Shown here one piece after another: positions 8,912 through 17,960 of a stretch of DNA of 50,359 bases. Numbering within the stretch: position 1 is the stretch's first letter; the number at the start of each line of letters is the position of its first letter. The notes below the pieces were generated by a model that saw only the letters and a program-made list of their open reading frames with translations, had not been told where the DNA came from and searched no databases. Both the position numbers and the translations under genes were made by a program. Origin of the DNA: Candidatus Zixiibacteriota bacterium (GTDB lineage Bacteria > Zixibacteria > MSB-5A5 > WJJR01 > JAJRUJ01); assembly GCA_024277855.1 (NCBI GenBank), contig JAJRUJ010000036.1, positions 1 to 50,359 on the forward strand, in the 5' to 3' direction.

Positions 8912-9340
8912 ATGAGTCCTCTTCTAATTTGGCTGGCACTGGCGGTGATCTTTTTACTGCTCGAGATTGCAAGTCCGGCGTTTCTGTTTGTCTGTTTTAC
9001 CGTCGGGGCACTGCTCGCCGGGGTTTCGACTATCTTTGTCGACTCATACCTGGTCCAGGCGGTAATCTTTGCGGTAATATCGGTTATTGCCATCCCGATC
9101 AGCCGACCACTGGCGAACCGCATGTCCCGCTCCAAATCTGCGCGGGAATCCAACATTGATGCGTTGGTCGGGCACAGCGCTTATGTCGAACAGACCATAG
9201 ATCCCGACGCCAATGTCGGCGTCGTGCGGATCGGTTCGGAAAAATGGCGCGCAACGGCCACAACCAAAATCGAGAGCGGCAAAACCGTTATTGTGACCAA
9301 AATCGACGGCACCACCGCAACCGTGACCGAGCAGAAATAA
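8912..9340 (+). CDS. NfeD-like membrane protein
   Basis: 142 residues. The N-terminal half has two to three membrane helices (residues 4-60). A soluble C-terminal OB-fold contains ALVGHSAYVEQTI, GVVRIGSEKWRA and GKTVIVTKIDG. This matches the short NfeD1b form without the ClpP-class protease domain. NfeD proteins work with SPFH proteins in membrane organisation, and the next gene is an SPFH protein 105 bases downstream on the same strand. SD AGGAGAAAG precedes the ATG. Partnership is established for the family; the precise role here is unknown. Confidence 0.9.
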   Translation: MSPLLIWLALAVIFLLLEIASPAFLFVCFTVGALLAGVSTIFVDSYLVQAVIFAVISVIAIPISRPLANRMSRSKSARESNIDALVGHSAYVEQTIDPDANVGVVRIGSEKWRATATTKIESGKTVIVTKIDGTTATVTEQK

Positions 9341-9445
9341 GTTAATAATCGGAGTCAAATGAACCAGCGGAGAAGTTATCGGGTCAAAATAACGGCCGTA
9401 TTCCGCCGAAATGTTGTTGACGATTAATTACCGGAGGTAAACAAA

Positions 9446-10408
9446 ATGCAACCCGCGGCTTTTGTCGTACTTTTCGTGGTTTTCCTGGCGATCGTGCTGG
9501 TCCTGATGTCGATCAAGATTCTGCGCCCCTTCCAGAAAGGCGTCATCGAACGGCTGGGTAAATACGTGCGTACCGCCGACTCAGGACTAAACCTCATCCT
9601 CCCGTTGTTCGATCGGATGATCTCTGTCGACATGCGCGAGAAAGTTATGGACATTCCTCCGCAGGCGGTGATCACCAAAGACAACGTCCAGGTGGATGTC
9701 GACGCGGTTGTTTATTTACAGGTGACCGATCCATTTCGCTCGATCTATGAGATCCGCAACTATATGCTCGCCGCCACCAAGCTGGCCCAGACAAGCTTGC
9801 GTAATATCGTCGGTGACATGGAACTTGACCAGACCCTGACTTCGCGTGATGTAATCAACGAGCAACTGCGTACCGTCCTGGACCAGGCCACCGACAAGTG
9901 GGGCGTAAAAGTCAACCGAGTCGAAATTCAGAAAATCGACCCGCCGATCGATATCACCAACGCCATGTCGCGCCAGATGAAAGCCGAGCGTGAAAAACGC
10001 GCGGTCATTCTCGATGCCGAAGGTGTCCGGCAGGCCCAAATCGAGAGAGCCGAGGGTGAGAAACGCGCCGCCATCCTCGGAGCCGAAGGCCAGGCCGAGG
10101 CGGTCAGGAAACGCGCCGATGCCGAGAAATACCGGCAGATTGCGGTCGCCGAGGGTGAGGGCAAAGCCATTGTGAACGTCTTTCGGGCAATTCACGAGGG
10201 CAAACCGACTAACGAGTTGATCTCGCTGAAGTATTTTGAGGTCCTGCAGGCGCTGGCCAACGGCAAGGCGACCAAGTTCTTCCTGCCGATCGAGGCCGCA
10301 GGCATCATGTCTTCGATCTCGGCAATGGTCGAGGCCTCGCGCAAAACTACGGAGGGCGACCTCGACACTCAACCGTCACCGATGGCTGATTCTTCTCCGA
10401 CAGAATAA
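9446..10408 (+). CDS. SPFH/Band 7 protein, stomatin/QmcA type
   Basis: 320 residues: an N-terminal membrane segment (about 5-25), then an SPFH domain beginning IKILRPFQKGVIERLGKY with DMREKVMDIPPQAVITKDNV, then a long coiled coil (about 175-240) of AEREKRAVILDAEG and AEGEKRAAILGAEG repeats. Forms oligomeric membrane cages or microdomains with NfeD. SD GGAGG precedes the ATG. Forms an nfeD-qmcA style pair with the upstream gene. Confidence 0.92.
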   Translation: MQPAAFVVLFVVFLAIVLVLMSIKILRPFQKGVIERLGKYVRTADSGLNLILPLFDRMISVDMREKVMDIPPQAVITKDNVQVDVDAVVYLQVTDPFRSIYEIRNYMLAATKLAQTSLRNIVGDMELDQTLTSRDVINEQLRTVLDQATDKWGVKVNRVEIQKIDPPIDITNAMSRQMKAEREKRAVILDAEGVRQAQIERAEGEKRAAILGAEGQAEAVRKRADAEKYRQIAVAEGEGKAIVNVFRAIHEGKPTNELISLKYFEVLQALANGKATKFFLPIEAAGIMSSISAMVEASRKTTEGDLDTQPSPMADSSPTE

Positions 10409-10429
10409 GATTGGCACCACATAACCGCC

Positions 10430-10459
10430 AAACGGGGCACCCTTACCGGTGCCCCGTTT
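10430..10459 (+). terminator. Hairpin terminator after SPFH gene
   Basis: A perfect 12-bp stem AAACGGGGCACC / GGTGCCCCGTTT with a 6-base loop. The downstream T tract is weak, so termination may be partial. Confidence 0.65.
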
Positions 10460-10616
10460 GCTGTTGGATGATTTGCATTCGGATTGTCACCGTCAAAGGT
10501 TATCACTGTCGAAGATATTTGCCTTTTATTAACCCCCGCTTGTACCGCGCTCTCCGGTTGCCTACCTTCCCTGGATCAACCGGGACAACATTCTCGGAAA
10601 GATCGGGATCGGATTT

Positions 10617-11900
10617 ATGACCAGGTTCCTTAGTAAAGAACAAAAGAATTTCTTCAACATCTCCTCGTTCCAGATTCTGGCCATGTTCCGCCGGACGATG
10701 TTTTACGGTTTCTTATCAATTTATCTGCGGTTTTTCCTGGGGATGAGCGTAACCGAGACGACTTTTTTCGTCACCTTTCCGATCATTCTCAATGTCGTCT
10801 TCCAGACATTCGTCTGGGGGAAGCTTTCGGACAAACGGCAACTGCGCCGTACCCTGATTATCGTCGGGGAAATCTCCGCCGCGATCACTACTTTGCTGGT
10901 CTGGTATCTCCATATTCTTCCAGAGAGCAAAACAACCGCCGGCTGGATTATTATTTTGGGCCTGTCATTCGTCGAGATTTACTGGTCGATGTCCAATGTC
11001 GGCTGGAGCGCCCTGCTTTCCGACCTCTATCCCGATAAAGAGCGGGCGGGCATTCAGGGACGGCTGCAAAGCATCGGCGCAGTCGGGCGGATCGTCGGCG
11101 TCTGGATCGGCGGGGCGATGTATGACGGGTTCGCCCACTATTACGAGGGTTGGGGGTTTGCGCAGGGCGGGTTGTTTTTCATCGCCTCGGCCGCGATGTT
11201 AATCTCGACAATCCCGATGTTTTTCGTCCCCGAAGGCGGCATCAAGCAGACGGGCGAAAAAAAGGAGAATGAGTTAACCTCAAAACCGGCGGTCGATCCG
11301 GCAATCTCGCGCAAATTCCGGTTATTTTTGATCGTGATGGTCTTTATCAATTTTGGCCAGAATTCGATTGCTTTGATCAAATCCCAATACCTTGTCCTGG
11401 ATGGCGGCTTCGATGTTTCCAGCGAAACACTTGGCTATATCATAAATATGGCCTCGGTTTCGATGTTTATCGCCGGGTTGTTTATCAAACGGCTCTCCGA
11501 TCGCTGGCGCGACGATATCCTGCTGTTATGGAGCACCCTGCTGGGCATCGCCTACCTCGTTATCTTTGCAGTTGCCGACGATCTTTACCCAATTTACCTC
11601 AGCAATTTCTTCAGCAGTTTTGCCTGGGTTGGGATTTTTGCCTTCTCGTATTCCTATGCCGCGCGCCTGATTCCGCCGGAGAAACGCGGCCGACAGTTTG
11701 CGCTGTTTAACGCGACGTTTTTCCTGAGTTGGGGTGTTCCGGCCACATTCATCGCCGGGCCGATTGTCGATTTGCTGATCAAATCCGGCGCGACCGAAGT
11801 TTTTGCCTATCGCATGTCGTTTGTCGCGGCGGCGATCCTGATGTCTGTCGGGGCGGTTATTCTGCTGTTCAGTATCCGCGCAAACTCCACTGGTGAGTAG
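10617..11900 (+). CDS. Major facilitator superfamily transporter
   Basis: 427 residues with about twelve hydrophobic segments in two halves separated by a charged central loop (about 215-235, GEKKENELTSKPAVD). The inter-helix 2-3 loop GKLSDKRQLRRT is the MFS motif A equivalent. ERAGIQGRLQSIGAVGRIVG lies in helices 4-5 and PPEKRGRQFALFNA in the second half. Substrate is not predictable. The ATG at 10617 has only a weak purine-rich SD. Confidence 0.85.
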   Translation: MTRFLSKEQKNFFNISSFQILAMFRRTMFYGFLSIYLRFFLGMSVTETTFFVTFPIILNVVFQTFVWGKLSDKRQLRRTLIIVGEISAAITTLLVWYLHILPESKTTAGWIIILGLSFVEIYWSMSNVGWSALLSDLYPDKERAGIQGRLQSIGAVGRIVGVWIGGAMYDGFAHYYEGWGFAQGGLFFIASAAMLISTIPMFFVPEGGIKQTGEKKENELTSKPAVDPAISRKFRLFLIVMVFINFGQNSIALIKSQYLVLDGGFDVSSETLGYIINMASVSMFIAGLFIKRLSDRWRDDILLLWSTLLGIAYLVIFAVADDLYPIYLSNFFSSFAWVGIFAFSYSYAARLIPPEKRGRQFALFNATFFLSWGVPATFIAGPIVDLLIKSGATEVFAYRMSFVAAAILMSVGAVILLFSIRANSTGE

Positions 11901-11970
11901 GTCGATACCCCTGAGTCCGTCGAAGGCGGACATGGTTTAGACATATAGATGCAGAATCTTTCTTCGAGTC

Positions 11971-11996
11971 CCGGCCCAAGATCCAGGTCGGGCCGG
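11971..11996. terminator. Hairpin between convergent MFS and cdaA genes
   Basis: CCGGCCC / GGGCCGG with a 12-base loop sits between the two convergent stop codons. No strong T run on either side, so a bidirectional terminator is only plausible. Confidence 0.4.
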
Positions 11997-12015
11997 ACGG
12001 GGGTTTTCCGGAAGT

Positions 12016-12774
12016 TTACTTGAGCAGTTTGGTCAATTGATCCTTGAGGGCGAATTTCTCGATATTGCGATAGAGGATACCTCCCGCGGCCAGCGAAATT
12101 TCACCGGTCTCCTCAGAGATAATTACCGTCACCGCGTCCGATTCCTCGGTGATTCCGATCCCGGCTTTGTGCCGCATTCCAAAAAGTCTCATGTAGCGTG
12201 GTTCGCGGGTCAGCGGCAGGGTGCAGGCGGCCGCGGCGATAATCTCGCCGCGCACGACCACCGCGCCGTCGTGTAATGGTGTGTATGGCGTGAACAAGGT
12301 GATTAACATCTCGGCGGAGAGTTCGGCTTTGAGCGATTTACCGGTTTCCACGATATTGCGCATCCCGGTCTTGCGCTCGATGACAATTAATCCGCCATAT
12401 TTCAACTCGGCCAGCCGCTGGGCGGCCTTGATAATCTCATCAACCTGCCGCTGTTCCTCCAGGTTGAAAAATACCTGGAACACGCGTGAGTGACCGATCT
12501 GAGCCAGCGCCGAACGCAACTCCGGCTGGAACACGACGACCAACACGATAAACCCGACTGTCGCCAGGTTGGTAAACAGCCACATCACGGCGTCGAGCTG
12601 GAACCAGAACGCCAGAAAGGAAAGCACAAACACCAGCACCAGCCCGGTGGCGATCTGCGCCGAGCGTGTGCCTTTCATCAATGAGAGCAGTTTATAGAAG
12701 ATAAAACCGACGACCGAGACGTCGATGATGTCGACGATGCCGAAATTAATAAATCCGATATGAAACAGGTCCAT
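12016..12774 (-). CDS. cdaA: Membrane diadenylate cyclase CdaA
   Basis: Makes c-di-AMP from two ATP at the membrane, controlling osmolyte and potassium balance and wall homeostasis. 252 residues with three N-terminal membrane helices (about 12-85) and a DisA_N domain. Catalytic DGA is at 169-171 (PLHDGAVVVRG) and RHK at 201-203 (FGMRHKAGIGITEESDAVT). Last gene of the minus-strand cluster, 89 bases after folP, an arrangement common in FCB-type genomes. No strong SD before the ATG. Confidence 0.95.
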   Translation of the reverse strand: MDLFHIGFINFGIVDIIDVSVVGFIFYKLLSLMKGTRSAQIATGLVLVFVLSFLAFWFQLDAVMWLFTNLATVGFIVLVVVFQPELRSALAQIGHSRVFQVFFNLEEQRQVDEIIKAAQRLAELKYGGLIVIERKTGMRNIVETGKSLKAELSAEMLITLFTPYTPLHDGAVVVRGEIIAAAACTLPLTREPRYMRLFGMRHKAGIGITEESDAVTVIISEETGEISLAAGGILYRNIEKFALKDQLTKLLK

Positions 12775-12863
12775 GGCCTATATCCGGAATAAAATCACTG
12801 CCTCCCACCTGCGCGTGCCCTGCCCCGCTGTCTATATGTATTCAATTTCATCGGCATTTCAAA

Positions 12864-13754
12864 CTACTTTTGCCCCTGGTCAAGGAACCGATCCGGATGT
12901 CCGATTGCGCCACCGACCGCCAGCGCTCTCCGGGTCGCCCCAACGTCGTGCACCCGCACCAACATCGCCCCGCCGACCGCAGCCATCAAGGCGGCCGCCA
13001 ACGAACCCTCCAGCCGGTCATCCGCCTCGTCACCGGAGATCATCCCGATGAATGATTTCCGCGAGACCCCGACCAGCACCGGATAGCCGAGTTTGACTAT
13101 TTGGGGCAGTTGATTCTGGAGTCGCAGATTATGCTCAAGAGTCTTGCCGAATCCGATCCCCGGATCGAGGATGATTTTCTGCCCAACGATACCCGCCGCC
13201 TGTGCGCGGGCTGCCTGTGTGCCTAAAAAATCACGAACTTCAGCGACGACATCATAATACTCGGGATTCGCTTGCATATTACGCGGCGTCCCCTGCATGT
13301 GCATCAAAATCACCGATACGCCGGTTTCGGCCACCACTTTCGGCATCTCGGCATCAAATCGCAGCGCCGAGATATCGTTGACCACCGACACGCCGGCATC
13401 GATCGCCCGCCGCGCGACGTCGGCTTTATAGGTGTCGATGGAGATCGGTACCGGGCTGTTGGCCCCCACTTTGGCCAGCACCGGCCCAACCCGCCGCCAT
13501 TCCTCACCCGCATCGACCGGCTCGGCACCAGGCCGGGAGGATTCCCCCCCGATATCGACAAGATCAGCCCCTTCGTCCACCAGACGGTGAAATTGCGCAA
13601 CTGCCCGGCCGGGATCGGCAAACTGACCACCATCGGAAAACGAATCCGGCGTGACATTCAACACGCCGACAATCAATGGCCTGGATTTCAGGAAAACTGT
13701 ATGATGACCAAGAACAACAATATTTTTGGGAACCACAGTTAGTTTTGGCGTCAT
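12864..13754 (-). CDS. folP: Dihydropteroate synthase
   Basis: Condenses 6-hydroxymethyl-dihydropterin pyrophosphate with p-aminobenzoate in folate synthesis. 296 residues from ATG 13754 (GGGG six bases upstream); an in-frame GTG at 13760 is the alternative. Signature IVGVLNVTPDSFSDGG near residue 28, DIGGESSRPGA, ISIDTYKADVARRA, VNDISAL, ILDPGIGFGKT and GVSRKSFIG are all present. Lies between ftsH and cdaA. Ends in TAG. Confidence 0.96.
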   Translation of the reverse strand: MTPKLTVVPKNIVVLGHHTVFLKSRPLIVGVLNVTPDSFSDGGQFADPGRAVAQFHRLVDEGADLVDIGGESSRPGAEPVDAGEEWRRVGPVLAKVGANSPVPISIDTYKADVARRAIDAGVSVVNDISALRFDAEMPKVVAETGVSVILMHMQGTPRNMQANPEYYDVVAEVRDFLGTQAARAQAAGIVGQKIILDPGIGFGKTLEHNLRLQNQLPQIVKLGYPVLVGVSRKSFIGMISGDEADDRLEGSLAAALMAAVGGAMLVRVHDVGATRRALAVGGAIGHPDRFLDQGQK

Positions 13755-13806
13755 ACGCACCCCAATATCCGCGCTAAACGCAGTTTTTTAGTGACCAAAG
13801 ATGGAA

Positions 13807-13836
13807 CCGGCGGGAGTTGTAGAAAACCCCCGCCGG
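13807..13836 (-). terminator. Hairpin between ftsH and folP
   Basis: CCGGCGGG / CCCGCCGG, 8 bp with a 14-base loop, lies just after the ftsH stop on the minus strand. Only a modest T run follows, so it may attenuate rather than stop transcription into folP. Confidence 0.45.
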
Positions 13837-13868
13837 CAAACAAACTATTCCCCCAAAACCACCATCGG

Positions 13869-15923
13869 TCAGCCGACCGTACCCAATTGCGGACTGGCTG
13901 GTTCTTCACCCGACGACCTGATCGTCTTGGTCTCGGTGGTTTTTTTCTCGTCCTCGGCAATTTGCAGTGCGGTCCGCCGGTTCAGTTTTTCACCGGCTAT
14001 AATCTTATCGATCTCGTGGCCGTCGAGGATTTCATATTCCAGCAGTGCGTCAGCAATCGCCTTGAGCTTCTCCTGATTCCCCTCGAGTAATTCGGTCGCC
14101 TTTTGTTCGGCGGTAAGAATAACCCGCGAGACCTCTTCGTCGATTAACTGTGCCGTCTTCTCGGAATAATCGCGATGTTGCGATAATTCGCGCCCGAGAA
14201 AAATCGCTTCCTCTTTCTTGCCGAAAGTCAATGGCCCGAGTTTGTCCGACATCCCCCATTCGCAAATCATCTTACGCGCAAGCGCGGTCGCCCGCTCGAG
14301 GTCATTCCCGGCCCCAGTAGTATAATGATTGAAGATCATCTTTTCGGCCACCCGACCACCCATCATAAAGATCAGGCGCGATTCGAGATAGTCGCGCGAA
14401 TGTGAGTGCCGTTCGTCGACCGGCAGGAAACTGGTCACGCCCAGCGCCATTCCGCGCGGAATGATGGTCACCTTATGCAGCGGATCGGCATTGGGCAGTA
14501 ACTTGCCACAAAGCGCGTGTCCGGCCTCATGGTAAGCCGTCGATTTTTTCTCCTCCTCGGGGATCACCATCGACCGCCGCTCGGCACCCATCATCACTTT
14601 GTCTTTGGCATCCTCAAAATCGAGCGTCGTCACCCGGTCGTTTCCCCGCCTCGCGGCCAGTAACGCCGCCTCGTTGACCAGATTGGCAATATCCGCACCC
14701 GAAAGGCCCGGAGTCCCGCGCGCGAGGATGGAGAGATCAACTTTTGAATCGAGGACTATCTTGCGGGTATGCACCCGGAAAATCCCCTCGCGACCCTTGA
14801 TATCGGGAGAGTCGACCACAATCTGCCGGTCAAACCTGCCCGGCCGCAATAACGCCGGATCAAGCACATCGGGACGGTTGGTTGCGGCGACAAGAATGAC
14901 GCCTTCATTTGATTCGAACCCGTCCATCTCGACGAGTAACTGGTTGAGTGTCTGTTCGCGCTCATCATGGCCGCCACCCAAACCGGCGCCGCGGTGACGA
15001 CCGACTGCGTCAATTTCATCGATAAAGATAATACACGGAGCGTGGGCTTTACCCTGCTCGAAGAGGTCACGCACCCGCGAGGCCCCGACCCCGACAAACA
15101 TCTCGACAAAATCCGAACCACTCATCGAGAAAAACGGCACCCCGGCCTCACCGGCCACGGCCCGGGCCAGCAGGGTTTTTCCTGTTCCCGGCGGGCCAAG
15201 CAACAGCGCCCCTTTCGGGATTTTTCCACCGAGTTTCTGAAACTTGCCGGGGTCCTGAAGAAATTCGATTACTTCCTGCAATTCAGTCTTGGCTTCTTCA
15301 GCACCAGCCACGTCGGCGAAGGTGACTTTCGGTCGATCCTCGGCGATCAGCTTGGCCCGACTTTTGCCGAACGAGAATATCCCCTTCGTCCCCCCACCCT
15401 GCATCTGCCGGAACATAACCAAATAGAAGAACGCCAACAGCAAAATCCACGGCCCGACGGTGAAGAGGATTTGGGTCCAGTTGACCCCTTCGGTCTTGGC
15501 GGTAATCTCGACATTATGCTTTTCCAGACGGGCCAGTAAATCGGTATCACGCATCGGCAGAAGCACCTTAAAATTCTTGATTTGTGTGGGCTTCTTATTC
15601 GGTTTATTCTGCAGTTGGGTAATTAATTCACCCTGCACCCACCGTTCGATAAAGGTCACGGTTGACACATTATTGGCGTCGATCTGCTCGATAAAATCGG
15701 TGTAGCTGATTTCGGCATACTGCACTGGTGATACCGAGAGCGCCTGCATCGCCAACACCGCCAGAACAATCAGGGCAATCCAAAACAGCCCCGTGCGTGA
15801 ACTGCGCTTCCAATTGAAACCGCCGGGACCTTTCCCTTCGCCCTCATCGAGTCGACGGGCGGGACGCTTGCGCGAAGACGGGTCGCCCGGAGGTGACCAT
15901 TTTGCTTTTTTGTTTTTATCCAT
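13869..15923 (-). CDS. ftsH: ATP-dependent zinc metalloprotease FtsH
   Basis: Membrane-anchored AAA+ protease for quality control of membrane and regulatory proteins. 684 residues. Two membrane helices (about 46-62 and 152-171) flank a periplasmic domain. Walker A GPPGTGKT is at 243-250 and Walker B IIFIDEID at 298-305. The second region of homology is [20 protein letters not shown]. Zinc site HEAGH is at 465-469 with Asp541 in GAGNDLERA as third ligand. The ATG overlaps the hpt stop by 8 bases. It has a basic, proline-rich 40-residue N-terminal extension. Part of the conserved tilS-hpt-ftsH-folP order. Confidence 0.97.
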   Translation of the reverse strand: MDKNKKAKWSPPGDPSSRKRPARRLDEGEGKGPGGFNWKRSSRTGLFWIALIVLAVLAMQALSVSPVQYAEISYTDFIEQIDANNVSTVTFIERWVQGELITQLQNKPNKKPTQIKNFKVLLPMRDTDLLARLEKHNVEITAKTEGVNWTQILFTVGPWILLLAFFYLVMFRQMQGGGTKGIFSFGKSRAKLIAEDRPKVTFADVAGAEEAKTELQEVIEFLQDPGKFQKLGGKIPKGALLLGPPGTGKTLLARAVAGEAGVPFFSMSGSDFVEMFVGVGASRVRDLFEQGKAHAPCIIFIDEIDAVGRHRGAGLGGGHDEREQTLNQLLVEMDGFESNEGVILVAATNRPDVLDPALLRPGRFDRQIVVDSPDIKGREGIFRVHTRKIVLDSKVDLSILARGTPGLSGADIANLVNEAALLAARRGNDRVTTLDFEDAKDKVMMGAERRSMVIPEEEKKSTAYHEAGHALCGKLLPNADPLHKVTIIPRGMALGVTSFLPVDERHSHSRDYLESRLIFMMGGRVAEKMIFNHYTTGAGNDLERATALARKMICEWGMSDKLGPLTFGKKEEAIFLGRELSQHRDYSEKTAQLIDEEVSRVILTAEQKATELLEGNQEKLKAIADALLEYEILDGHEIDKIIAGEKLNRRTALQIAEDEKKTTETKTIRSSGEEPASPQLGTVG

Positions 15924-16485
15924 CAGTAAGTTCCATCCAGGCGATATGATCCAACCCCCGATATTGTTCGGCGTAATCCAGACCGTAGCCGATTACAAAA
16001 ACATTCTCGATATCAAAGCCCACATATTCTATCGGCACATCGACTGTCCGCCTGTCCGGTTTATTCAGCAGCGTCATGATCACCAGGCTGGCGGGATTGC
16101 GCGCCAGCAACATCCGGCGAATATACGCAATTGTCTGGCCCGAGTCGATAATGTCTTCGACAATGAGCACATGCCGACCCTCTATATCTACGCTCAAATC
16201 CTTCAAAAGTCTCACCGCTCCCGAATGTTCTGTCAGATTTCCATACCCGGTAATGCTCATAAAGTCAATTTGACAGTCAACGCTCATCTCCCGCACCAAA
16301 TCCGACAGGAAAATGAATGACCCCTTGAGTAAGCCGATCAACAGTGGAAATTCGCCGTCATAACGTCGACTGATCTCCGCCGCCAACTCCCGCACCCGTC
16401 GCTCCAGCGTCGGACGATCGATCAACGTCTCAAACCGGCCGGATGTGTTTTTACGCATGGTCTTGCTCTCGAATTTGACCGGCAT
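15916..16485 (-). CDS. hpt: Hypoxanthine phosphoribosyltransferase
   Basis: Purine salvage: converts hypoxanthine or guanine plus PRPP to IMP or GMP. PRPP motif [31 protein letters not shown], and the flexible loop DFMSITGYG are present. ATG 16485 (189 aa) follows GGGGGAGG. ATG 16458 (180 aa, the usual family length) is a real alternative and would overlap the TAA of the TilS frame by 8 bases (ATGCGTAA). Its 3' end overlaps ftsH, so translation is probably coupled. Confidence 0.94.
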   Translation of the reverse strand: MPVKFESKTMRKNTSGRFETLIDRPTLERRVRELAAEISRRYDGEFPLLIGLLKGSFIFLSDLVREMSVDCQIDFMSITGYGNLTEHSGAVRLLKDLSVDIEGRHVLIVEDIIDSGQTIAYIRRMLLARNPASLVIMTLLNKPDRRTVDVPIEYVGFDIENVFVIGYGLDYAEQYRGLDHIAWMELTDG

Positions 16486-16744
16486 CGCCCTCCCCCTTTG
16501 AAAGCCGGGTAATTTTGACGTATTGGATTCGCTGTGTTTCCCGCCGGACACGGGTTCGCTGTGCCTGCTGAGCGCCGATCACCCAGAAAACACCTCTTTG
16601 ATCGGCCAGCACCGGCGATTGCCCCCGCAACGTGGCAGGAATCCCCGCCTCGGCGAGCATATCGAATACTTTCTTGTTGCCGGTCATCCCCAACGGTTGC
16701 ATTCGCTCACCGGGTCGGGCGCGGCGGACGACCACCGGCGGCTA
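16451..16744 (-). pseudogene. tilS: TilS C-terminal domain, separated by in-frame TAG
   Basis: The TAG at 16744-16742 ends the main tilS frame, but the same frame continues without another stop to a TAA at 16451. It encodes PPVVVRRARPGERMQPLGMT and further VFDMLAEAGIPATLRGQSPVL residues. That is the usual TilS C-terminal domain (vRxrxPGDrmxPlG, then kIPxxxRxxxPVL). No SD or good start codon follows the TAG; the first in-frame GTG is at 16735. Either a recent nonsense mutation, a sequencing error, or readthrough. The conservation of the downstream part argues that any break is young. Confidence 0.75.
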
Positions 16745-17935
16745 GATGTAGTCGGCGTCGGCAACCATTCGCCAAGCCCCCCATGGTAATGAAATCCGCT
16801 CGCGGCCGGTCCGTTGTTTCTGACTGCTTTGCACCAAGATTTGCCAGTCCGGCAATCCTGTTGTGCCGGTCAGTCCAATTTCGACCGGCGACGCCGGCTT
16901 TATGTCGCGAAGAATAAAGACAACCGCGGCCCGGGAGTTTTCGATCAACATCCGCCCCCACGTCAGCTTACGTCCCGTCTCACCACTATGGACCAGTTCA
17001 CCGAACCGATCCACTATTTCGGCCCCGGGAGCGGCGCGATCTGCCGACAACCCGAAAGCGACTCTACGCAAAATATAGTAATCGAGCCGTCGGTCACAAT
17101 GACGAAGTCGGCGCGTATCCAACAATAGCCAGCCCCGCCCCCAACCGGCAGTCGAACGGGCGATGAACGATTCGGCCTGATCGTCAAGATATGAAGTTTG
17201 CCGGGCCAATTGCACACCAAGACGGAATAGCCGCTCATCGATAGTCAAACCGAAGAGCTTACGCCAATGCGGGAGCACATCATGACGCACCCTGTTGCGG
17301 AGGTATTGCTTATCGCGGTTGCTGGTGTCTTTGCGGTATGGTTGACCGATTACTTTTAAAAATGACAGAATTTCATCCCGGCGGCAGTCAAACAGGGGCC
17401 GTACGATGTTCCCCCGTGTCCGCGGAATGCCGCCAAACAGGAAACTATCCCGTCCACCGGAAAACCCGGCAACGATGGTCTCGACCTGATCGTCATATTG
17501 ATGTCCGAGCGCGATTCGATTAAAATTATACCTTGCGGCAAGATCGGTAAAAACCTCGTATCGCACTCTCCGCGCCCAATTTTGCAAATTACCGACGCTT
17601 TTGGGACGGCGACGGGAACGGACGAAAACCCTCGTGTCCGAACCGGCGGCCAACTCGCGACAGAATTGTTCGTCGACGTCGGATTCCGCTCCCCGCAAAT
17701 GGTAGTTGAGGTGGACCATCGCCAACGAACAGGACAATTCCGCACCAAGAATCTCCAGCACGCGCCACAGGGCAACCGAGTCGGGACCGCCGGAGACCGC
17801 AACCAAAACCCGGTCACCGGGCGCAATCATCCCGGCCGCTTTGATCGTCTCGCGGACCCGGGTGAGGAAATCGTCAACCGACCTCGACTGACGCGCATTG
17901 ACCTCGAATCGTCTTGGTTCGGACAGGGCTGGCAT
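16742..17935 (-). CDS. tilS: tRNA(Ile)-lysidine synthase, C-terminally truncated by TAG
   Basis: Attaches lysine to C34 of tRNA-Ile(CAU), switching it to AUA decoding; essential in most bacteria. The 397-residue frame has PP-loop VAVSGGPDSVAL (residues 45-56), HLNYHLRG, RIALGHQYDDQVETI and FGGIPRTRGNIVRPLFDCRR. The family's next motif is degenerate (GFSGGRDSFLFGG instead of LLRGSGxxGLxGM). CGGAG precedes the ATG, 25 bases after the phosphatase gene. The expected C-terminal domain is present in the same frame directly after the TAG (see 16451-16744). The TAG-terminated form keeps the catalytic N-terminal domain and may retain activity, since short natural TilS proteins exist. Confidence 0.9.
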   Translation of the reverse strand: MPALSEPRRFEVNARQSRSVDDFLTRVRETIKAAGMIAPGDRVLVAVSGGPDSVALWRVLEILGAELSCSLAMVHLNYHLRGAESDVDEQFCRELAAGSDTRVFVRSRRRPKSVGNLQNWARRVRYEVFTDLAARYNFNRIALGHQYDDQVETIVAGFSGGRDSFLFGGIPRTRGNIVRPLFDCRRDEILSFLKVIGQPYRKDTSNRDKQYLRNRVRHDVLPHWRKLFGLTIDERLFRLGVQLARQTSYLDDQAESFIARSTAGWGRGWLLLDTRRLRHCDRRLDYYILRRVAFGLSADRAAPGAEIVDRFGELVHSGETGRKLTWGRMLIENSRAAVVFILRDIKPASPVEIGLTGTTGLPDWQILVQSSQKQRTGRERISLPWGAWRMVADADYI

Positions 17936-17960
17936 TTCGGCTCCGAACAGGGATTATGTC

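Noticed and set aside
16742-16744. TAG decoded as pyrrolysine or a reassigned codon
   Set aside because: Several intact genes in the window end in TAG at the expected family length, and no pyl genes are present.
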